A stretch of 64,000 nt of DNA from contig NC_059471.1 in the NCBI RefSeq assembly GCF_018139145.2, positions 45,624,226 through 45,688,225 on the forward strand, written 5' to 3'. Origin of the DNA: Gymnogyps californianus (Eukaryota; Chordata; Aves; Accipitriformes; Cathartidae). Positions 62,201-64,000 of the stretch are shown here, piece by piece. The notes beneath the pieces were generated by a model that did not search any database, was not told the DNA's origin, and worked only from the letters and a program-made list of their open reading frames with translations. Position 1 is the stretch's first letter, and every line of letters begins with the position of its first letter. The translations under genes and the position numbers were made by a program.

Positions 62201-63001
62201 AGAGGCTTTCAGGAGCTTAGCTGCTCAGAAACAGCACACTCAGAGCATCCTAAACGGAGATTAAGCTACTTCCAAAATTATATCCAATGCTCTCCCAAAG
62301 CAGAACAGTTTATACTTTGTTTTCTGACCAATGATCAAAGTTGCCCCTACCACAGCTCAGACTGGTAATTTTGCACTCCTCTTTTCTGTACTTAAGCTCT
62401 TTGGGAATGACATTGCATTATTTTTGTGCAGTATCTACTTGAAATTGCTACCAGATGAGTGAAAGCCCCAGTTTGAATAACAGCTCTCACTCTTGTAAAG
62501 GCAAATCAGTACTTCAAGTCTGCTGGAAGTGTTCATGAAGCAATCGCAGTTTAATATCCAATTTCTTCAGCTGTACTCCCCGAAGAAGCTGATGCATCAA
62601 ACTTCACGCAGAATTTGTACATACATTAGTCACAATTGCTCAAAATCCCTCCGCTCCTTTTTTTTTTTTTTTTTTAAATTAAGGAGCCAATGGGGTAAAA
62701 CAGCAATTTACCTTCATTCAGGGTAATTTAGATAGGATAAACTGTTTAAAAATGGCCTTTGAGACCAAATAAAGGAAAACAGCACAGAATGCTGAAAAAG
62801 AATTCTGCATTTCTTTTTTTCTGCTGCCTATAGACCAGCAAGGCAACCCAGCTGAAGAACAAATTCCTTTTCTCCTGATGATCTACATGTTGCTTCTTTA
62901 TTAATGCTTACCTGAGAACATGAGGAGATATCTTTAAAATTCTTTTCAAGCACAACAGATTTGGTGTCCGGACTGATGAGGTTAACTTCAAACCTTCCAA
63001 C
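20073..63001 (-). CDS. TBC1D4: TBC1D4 (AS160) Rab GTPase-activating protein, 5'-partial, 18 coding exons in window
   Basis: Minus-strand gene spliced from 18 exons (listed separately), giving about 920 residues that end at a stop at 20073-20075. Role known for the family: a Rab-GAP for Rab8/10/13/14-type Rabs on GLUT4 vesicles, switched off by Akt and AMPK phosphorylation and 14-3-3 binding, so that insulin or contraction releases vesicles to the plasma membrane. Visible in order: most of PTB domain 2, a helical linker, Akt-type sites (RGRLGS and RRRAHT), a calmodulin-binding helix ([12 protein letters not shown]), a TBC domain with RxxxW, IxxDxxR and YxQ motifs, and a C-terminal coiled coil. 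All 17 junctions have GT/AG borders and keep frame. The start codon, PTB1 and the start of PTB2 are above 64000. TBC1D1 is excluded because the tail reads [16 protein letters not shown] and ends NPNNKIK, the TBC1D4 form. Identity is by remembered family sequence, not by a search. Confidence 0.97.
20292..21942 (-). other. TBC1D4: TBC1D4 intron Q-R
   Basis: A 1.65 kb phase-0 intron with A-rich AAAT/AAT simple sequence near 21076-21120. No gene recognised. Confidence 0.85.
21943..22119 (-). CDS. TBC1D4: TBC1D4 exon Q (post-TBC coiled coil)
   Basis: Fifty-nine codons, phase 0 both sides, reading [19 protein letters not shown], then [19 protein letters not shown] and EKLQ. The heptad-rich segment is the start of the C-terminal coiled coil involved in dimer formation. 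DELQE and [13 protein letters not shown] distinguish TBC1D4 from TBC1D1. The acceptor is catggcag and the donor gtaaat. Confidence 0.97.
22120..24676 (-). other. TBC1D4: TBC1D4 intron P-Q
   Basis: A 2.56 kb phase-0 intron. Nothing recognised in it. Confidence 0.85.
24677..24846 (-). CDS. TBC1D4: TBC1D4 exon P (end of TBC domain)
   Basis: Two bases then 56 codons, reading [20 protein letters not shown], then [17 protein letters not shown] and ending MEKIITQ. It ends the TBC domain. The acceptor is tttttttag and the donor gtaagg. This exon is not apparent from long ORFs because its frame is closed just outside the splice sites. Confidence 0.96.
24847..27143 (-). other. TBC1D4: TBC1D4 intron O-P
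   Basis: A 2.3 kb phase-1 intron with A-rich low-complexity sequence at about 25965-26020 and 26188-26220. No gene recognised. Confidence 0.85.
27144..27303 (-). CDS. TBC1D4: TBC1D4 exon O (TBC domain, [16 protein letters not shown]...)
   Basis: Fifty-three codons plus one base, reading [19 protein letters not shown], then [19 protein letters not shown] and [11 protein letters not shown]. This is the helical second half of the TBC fold, with the conserved [10 protein letters not shown] segment. It starts in phase 0 and the last G is completed to Asp by the next exon. The acceptor is ctgtag and the donor gtaag. Confidence 0.97.
27304..30222 (-). other. TBC1D4: TBC1D4 intron N-O
   Basis: A 2.92 kb phase-0 intron. 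It holds a perfect hairpin with 13-bp arms at 29261-29292. The 140-codon minus-strand ORF at 29685-30107 lacks any recognisable domain and is taken as chance. Confidence 0.85.
29261..29292. repeat. perfect inverted repeat, 13-bp arms
   Basis: Left arm acatttgccaaat (29261-29273), 6-base spacer, right arm atttggcaaatgt (29280-29292). The arms are exact reverse complements. Confidence 0.95.
30223..30467 (-). CDS. TBC1D4: TBC1D4 exon N (catalytic Arg and Gln fingers of the TBC domain)
   Basis: Two bases completing Gly, then 81 codons reading [18 protein letters not shown], then [18 protein letters not shown] and on to [11 protein letters not shown]. The first full codon is the catalytic Arg of motif B (human Arg973 by recollection) and YCQ is motif C with the Gln finger. 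Both are intact, so the protein should be GAP-active. An upstream ATG in the same open frame lies in the intron and is not used: the acceptor ctacatcag sets the border. The donor is gtaag. Confidence 0.97.
30468..30925 (-). other. TBC1D4: TBC1D4 intron M-N
   Basis: A 458-bp phase-1 intron, the shortest in the window. It splits the Gly codon directly before the catalytic Arg of the TBC domain. Confidence 0.85.
30926..31084 (-). CDS. TBC1D4: TBC1D4 exon M (start of TBC domain, RGEIW motif)
   Basis: Two bases, 52 codons and one base, reading [18 protein letters not shown], then [17 protein letters not shown] and ending [16 protein letters not shown] is TBC motif A (RxxxW), and ILVDL begins motif B (IxxDxxR), whose catalytic Arg is in the next exon. 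The acceptor is cctgcag and the donor gtacg. Confidence 0.97.
31085..32668 (-). other. TBC1D4: TBC1D4 intron L-M
   Basis: A 1.58 kb phase-1 intron. Nothing recognised in it. Confidence 0.85.
32669..32827 (-). CDS. TBC1D4: TBC1D4 exon L (pre-TBC helix, [16 protein letters not shown])
   Basis: Two bases, 52 codons and one base, reading [18 protein letters not shown], then [18 protein letters not shown] and DIHSTLKE. This is the helical N-terminal extension of the Rab-GAP domain in TBC1D4. Split Ala at the start and split Gly at the end join exactly to neighbours. The donor is gtattt, the acceptor gctctag. Confidence 0.95.
32828..36012 (-). other. TBC1D4: TBC1D4 intron K-L
   Basis: A 3.19 kb phase-1 intron with an unusual GTTAGC donor. 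It holds a 21-bp imperfect tandem duplication at 33633-33674. No gene recognised. Confidence 0.85.
33633..33674. repeat. 21-bp tandem duplication
   Basis: Two adjacent units share the 15-base core gtacacttccataaa (33633 and 33654), with the remaining six bases partly diverged. Confidence 0.9.
36013..36222 (-). CDS. TBC1D4: TBC1D4 exon K (calmodulin-binding helix)
   Basis: Two bases, 69 codons and one base, reading [16 protein letters not shown], an acidic variable stretch, then [15 protein letters not shown] and [11 protein letters not shown]. The [12 protein letters not shown] amphipathic helix matches the calmodulin-binding segment described for human TBC1D4 (about residues 834-853) and leads into the pre-TBC coiled coil. 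The acceptor is ctttgcag and the donor GTTAGC is unusual at +3. Confidence 0.95.
36223..37148 (-). other. TBC1D4: TBC1D4 intron J-K
   Basis: A 0.93 kb phase-1 intron with a weak GTCTGT donor. Nothing else recognised. Confidence 0.85.
37149..37309 (-). CDS. TBC1D4: TBC1D4 exon J ([10 protein letters not shown]... [15 protein letters not shown])
   Basis: One base, 53 codons and one base, reading [17 protein letters not shown], then [18 protein letters not shown] and [11 protein letters not shown]. The basic RRISWRRR patch and MNKSPS are conserved in TBC1D4. The acceptor tttccttcag is strong. The donor GTCTGT is weak, lacking the usual purine at +3. A C-rich tract on the RNA strand lies about 50-67 nt upstream of the acceptor. 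Confidence 0.94.
37359..37376 (+). repeat. G5-A-G12 tract (C-rich on the TBC1D4 RNA)
   Basis: G-rich on the plus strand, therefore C-rich in the TBC1D4 pre-mRNA, about 50-67 nt upstream of the exon J acceptor. Confidence 0.95.
42784..42829. repeat. imperfect direct repeat
   Basis: aaactggctc followed by tgcacag and cctgcacatc at 42784-42810 is repeated as aaactggctc and ctgcacatc at 42811-42829, with an 8-base deletion in the second copy. Confidence 0.85.
44425..44462 (+). other. canonical G-quadruplex motif
   Basis: Four G runs of 3, 7, 8 and 4 bases separated by loops of 3, 7 and 6 bases on the plus strand, the template strand for TBC1D4. Confidence 0.8.
45930..46079 (-). CDS. TBC1D4: TBC1D4 exon I, likely cassette exon ([11 protein letters not shown])
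   Basis: One base, 49 codons and two bases (150 nt), reading [14 protein letters not shown], then [18 protein letters not shown] and ending [16 protein letters not shown] and the following SGRL match the segment of mammalian TBC1D4 that is included mainly in muscle (human exons 11/12, about residues 678-740 by recollection), which carries AMPK-linked serines. It has acceptor cctgcacag and donor gtgaga. Length divisible by three and phase 2 on both sides mean it can be skipped without a frameshift. Whether it is alternatively spliced here is inference. Confidence 0.9.
46080..47934 (-). other. TBC1D4: TBC1D4 intron H-I
   Basis: A 1.85 kb phase-2 intron. Two AAAT tetranucleotide runs lie at about 47655-47674 and 47808-47824. 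Short inverted repeats lie at 47554-47571 (7-bp arms) and 47725-47745 (8-bp arms). I looked for a second cassette exon here and found none. Confidence 0.8.
47885..48247. promoter_or_regulatory. intragenic CpG island over exon H
   Basis: By eye I count about 34 CpG dinucleotides in roughly 365 bases of GC-rich DNA, whereas most of the surrounding intron sequence has few. It spans all of exon H (Thr642 site) and about 85 bases of the upstream intron, including a run of alternating CG at 48235-48243. An island this deep inside a gene could mark an alternative promoter, or only reflect GC-rich coding sequence. I see no TATA box or clear first exon beside it. Confidence 0.6.
47935..48161 (-). CDS. 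TBC1D4: TBC1D4 exon H (Thr642 Akt site, [13 protein letters not shown])
   Basis: Seventy-five codons plus two bases, reading [16 protein letters not shown], then a [17 protein letters not shown] segment and ending [18 protein letters not shown] is the Akt/14-3-3 site equivalent to human Thr642, and VRSPLLRQ holds the Ser666-type site. The exon is much richer in GC and CpG than its neighbours. The acceptor is cctttcag and the donor gtgagt. It ends in phase 2 (AG), so it can join either the next exon or the one after it in frame. Confidence 0.96.
48162..49172 (-). other. TBC1D4: TBC1D4 intron G-H
   Basis: A 1.0 kb phase-0 intron. The end next to exon H is CpG-rich and belongs to the intragenic CpG island. 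An A tract lies at 48357-48373. Confidence 0.85.
49173..49247 (-). CDS. TBC1D4: TBC1D4 exon G (Ser588 Akt site, [15 protein letters not shown])
   Basis: Small 25-codon exon, too short for ordinary ORF calling, found by looking for the segment missing between exons F and H. It reads [16 protein letters not shown] then RCNSLASDK, phase 0 on both sides, with acceptor tttcttgcag and donor gtacgtaag. RGRLGS carries the Akt consensus RxRxxS and aligns with human Ser588. A Cys stands where mammals have Ser (FERSNS). Confidence 0.96.
49248..52825 (-). other. TBC1D4: TBC1D4 intron F-G
   Basis: A 3.58 kb phase-0 intron. A (CT)n run lies near 51736-51748 and a T tract near 52320-52332. The plus-strand ORFs at 49313-49804 have no recognisable product. 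Confidence 0.85.
52826..52945 (-). CDS. TBC1D4: TBC1D4 exon F (Ser570 region, [13 protein letters not shown])
   Basis: Forty codons, phase 0 to phase 0, reading [18 protein letters not shown], then [15 protein letters not shown] and LENIFSR. The second Ser of LTSS aligns with human Ser570, a known insulin-responsive site (by recollected numbering). The open frame extends into both introns, but the acceptor ttcaacag and donor gtaag set these borders. Confidence 0.95.
52946..53587 (-). other. TBC1D4: TBC1D4 intron E-F
   Basis: A 0.64 kb phase-0 intron with an A-rich low-complexity stretch at about 53058-53100. The long minus-strand ORF covering exon F runs into this intron by chance. Confidence 0.85.
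53588..53698 (-). CDS. TBC1D4: TBC1D4 exon E ([16 protein letters not shown]...)
   Basis: Thirty-seven codons, phase 0 both sides, reading [18 protein letters not shown] and then [19 protein letters not shown]. The acidic QEENEL and helical ILHLRQLCE segments are hallmarks of this family. The acceptor is actgacag and the donor gtaaag. Confidence 0.96.
53699..54499 (-). other. TBC1D4: TBC1D4 intron D-E
   Basis: A 0.8 kb phase-0 intron. Nothing recognised in it. Confidence 0.85.
54500..54591 (-). CDS. TBC1D4: TBC1D4 exon D ([16 protein letters not shown]...)
   Basis: Two bases finishing a split Gly, then 30 codons reading [17 protein letters not shown] through ADIFERVQ. This is a helical linker after PTB2, characteristic of the TBC1D1/TBC1D4 pair. 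The donor is gtaat, the acceptor ttttctcag. Confidence 0.96.
54592..56469 (-). other. TBC1D4: TBC1D4 intron C-D
   Basis: A 1.88 kb phase-1 intron with a T tract at about 55851-55864. Nothing else recognised. Confidence 0.85.
56470..56602 (-). CDS. TBC1D4: TBC1D4 exon C (PTB2 C-terminal helix)
   Basis: Forty-four codons plus one base, reading [18 protein letters not shown] and then [18 protein letters not shown]. This covers the C-terminal helix of the PTB2 fold and the cysteine-containing stretch after it. It starts in phase 0 and leaves a G that is completed to Gly by the next exon. The donor is gtagc, the acceptor ccctatag. Confidence 0.96.
56603..59155 (-). other. TBC1D4: TBC1D4 intron B-C
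   Basis: A 2.55 kb phase-0 intron. It holds a short AAAT repeat near 57568-57583 and a 17-bp tandem duplication at 58691-58724. The plus-strand ORFs around 56977-57329 show no recognisable protein. Confidence 0.85.
58691..58724. repeat. 17-bp tandem duplication
   Basis: Two adjacent 17-base units, ctaaagccacatgcagg and ctaaagacacatgcagg, differing at one base. Confidence 0.95.
59156..59260 (-). CDS. TBC1D4: TBC1D4 exon B (PTB2 core, [15 protein letters not shown]...)
   Basis: Thirty-five codons, phase 0 to phase 0. It encodes the PTB2 beta-strand core [15 protein letters not shown] and then [14 protein letters not shown], nearly identical to the mammalian protein. The acceptor is ctcttttag and the donor gtgag. 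Confidence 0.96.
59261..62911 (-). other. TBC1D4: TBC1D4 intron A-B
   Basis: A 3.65 kb phase-0 intron. A T tract lies at about 62659-62677 and an A tract near 61171-61184. I recognise no nested gene or repeat family. Confidence 0.85.
62912..63001 (-). CDS. TBC1D4: TBC1D4 exon A (PTB2 domain part, VGRFEV...)
   Basis: Thirty codons, phase 0 at both ends, reading [14 protein letters not shown] through DISSCSQ. This is part of the second phosphotyrosine-binding (PTB/PID) domain. The acceptor is a pyrimidine-rich cctcctcag and the donor is gtaag. It corresponds to human exon 3 by my recollection, so two exons should lie upstream outside the window. The first residue is not a start codon. Confidence 0.96.
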
Positions 63002-64000
63002 CTGAGGAGGAGGTGGGGAGGGGGAGAAAATAAGTCTAGTTTATGACTGTCTTGGAGGCACAACATTAACAGCAACAAAAATGTCACAATCTAGCCCTTT
63101 CCTGTTCACACAGAGTACCTTCAGCACAACAGCTTAGTCAGCAGGAACAAGGGTGCCATAATTCAGCCTATGTTGAGTAAGAATATTTCAGCAAGAACAC
63201 CACACTCAGTTGAATAGGAAAAAGACTTGGAAAGAAGACAGCTTCTCCCCCCCCCGCCCCGCTTCTCCCCCCTTTTCGAGTTATTTTGGTCCAAAGATCA
63301 CATTTGACAGATAATACTAAAACCTTTAGAAAACTGTGGCTAAATTAAAAGCCGAAATAAAAAACAGAATTTGAGGATTTTTTTTTCAAACTATACCATA
63401 CATTGGCTGAGAAACTATGCTGATCTTAAGGTGATACTTTTTGTTTTTGTAATAATTCCAGATAAGAAAGAGTAGGTTCTGCAGCAAGCTATCTTTCAGC
63501 TTTCCCAAACCACTTCTCAAGCATATGAAACTTATTCCACAGACCTCAGGGAGTTTTTCAGCTAAATCCTTTTCATTACTAGTGATAGCTGTGGCTTTCT
63601 AAAGGGCAATGCATTCTCACTTCAGTCAGCATTTCTCCAAGAGAATAAAAGGCAAGAATGATCTTTAAAGCCAAGGGAAAGACAAAACCCAGGCATTTAG
63701 CCCCCTGTTATTTTAAAGTCCAAAGATCTTTCCTTTTATGGGTCACCTCCTTTAAGTGTCCTTTTGTTTTCTCAATACAAGCTCCAAAGACGTCAAATGC
63801 ACTTCAGGCAAGAGAAGAAATAACCGTGAGCTCTGAAGGAAAAAGCCTTCAGGGCAGACACATTTGAGTACTGATCTAGAAAAGACAAGCTGAACATTAA
63901 TACAAATTATCATAAAGGGATTGGCTCAAACATAAGGCTGCAAAAGCCTTATGTGAAGTTGTGAGCGTCTTTTTAATTGCACAAAAAAGAGGATTTGTTC
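63002..64000 (-). other. TBC1D4: TBC1D4 intron upstream of exon A (partial)
   Basis: No exon matching the remembered preceding TBC1D4 segment is seen here, so the intron runs past the window edge. A C-rich run at 63247-63272 (G-rich on the minus strand) is the only conspicuous feature. Confidence 0.8.
63247..63272 (-). other. G-rich run on minus strand, G-quadruplex-capable
   Basis: On the plus strand C9, G, C4, a short spacer and C6. The minus strand therefore has G6, G4 and G9 runs with short loops, about 250 bases upstream of exon A in the transcribed direction. Confidence 0.75.

Overview
The window is vertebrate nuclear DNA, almost certainly from a bird. A 5'-truncated CR1 (chicken repeat 1) LINE with the typical avian CR1 3' end lies at about 14380-15202. 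The only protein-coding gene I can support is a multi-exon vertebrate gene on the minus strand. Every exon is short, flanked by AG/GT splice sites and separated from the next by introns of about 0.5-8.6 kb. There are no bacterial, phage or CRISPR features.

The gene is TBC1D4 (AS160), the Akt-regulated Rab GTPase-activating protein that holds GLUT4 vesicles inside the cell until insulin or contraction inactivates it. I assembled 18 coding exons between 63001 and 20073. Reading frames and split codons join at all 17 junctions and give about 920 residues. They cover most of the second PTB domain, the central phosphorylation region, the calmodulin-binding helix, the complete Rab-GAP (TBC) domain and the C-terminal coiled coil with its stop codon. 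The first one or two exons (start codon, PTB1, start of PTB2) lie above 64000, outside the window. The paralogue TBC1D1 is excluded by the C-terminal sequence.

Layout along the plus strand: 1-14379 is intergenic DNA downstream of the gene, with homopolymer tracts and no recognisable gene. 14380-15202 is the CR1 copy. 15203 to about 18000 is further downstream DNA. About 18000-20072 is the probable 3' UTR. 20073-31084 holds exons for the coiled coil and TBC domain. 32669-37309 holds exons for the linker and calmodulin-binding helix. An 8.6 kb intron follows (37310-45929). 45930-53698 holds exons carrying the regulatory phosphosites, including an in-frame 150-nt exon matching the mammalian muscle-enriched insert, and a CpG-dense island over the exon with the Thr642-type Akt site. 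54500-63001 holds the exons of the PTB2 end and following helical region.

I found no evidence of a previously undescribed biological system. The points most worth a second look are the intragenic CpG island at 47885-48247, the probable cassette exon at 45930-46079 (with an apparently missing partner exon), and several compact DNA structures (hairpins, G4-capable runs, short tandem duplications) in non-coding sequence.
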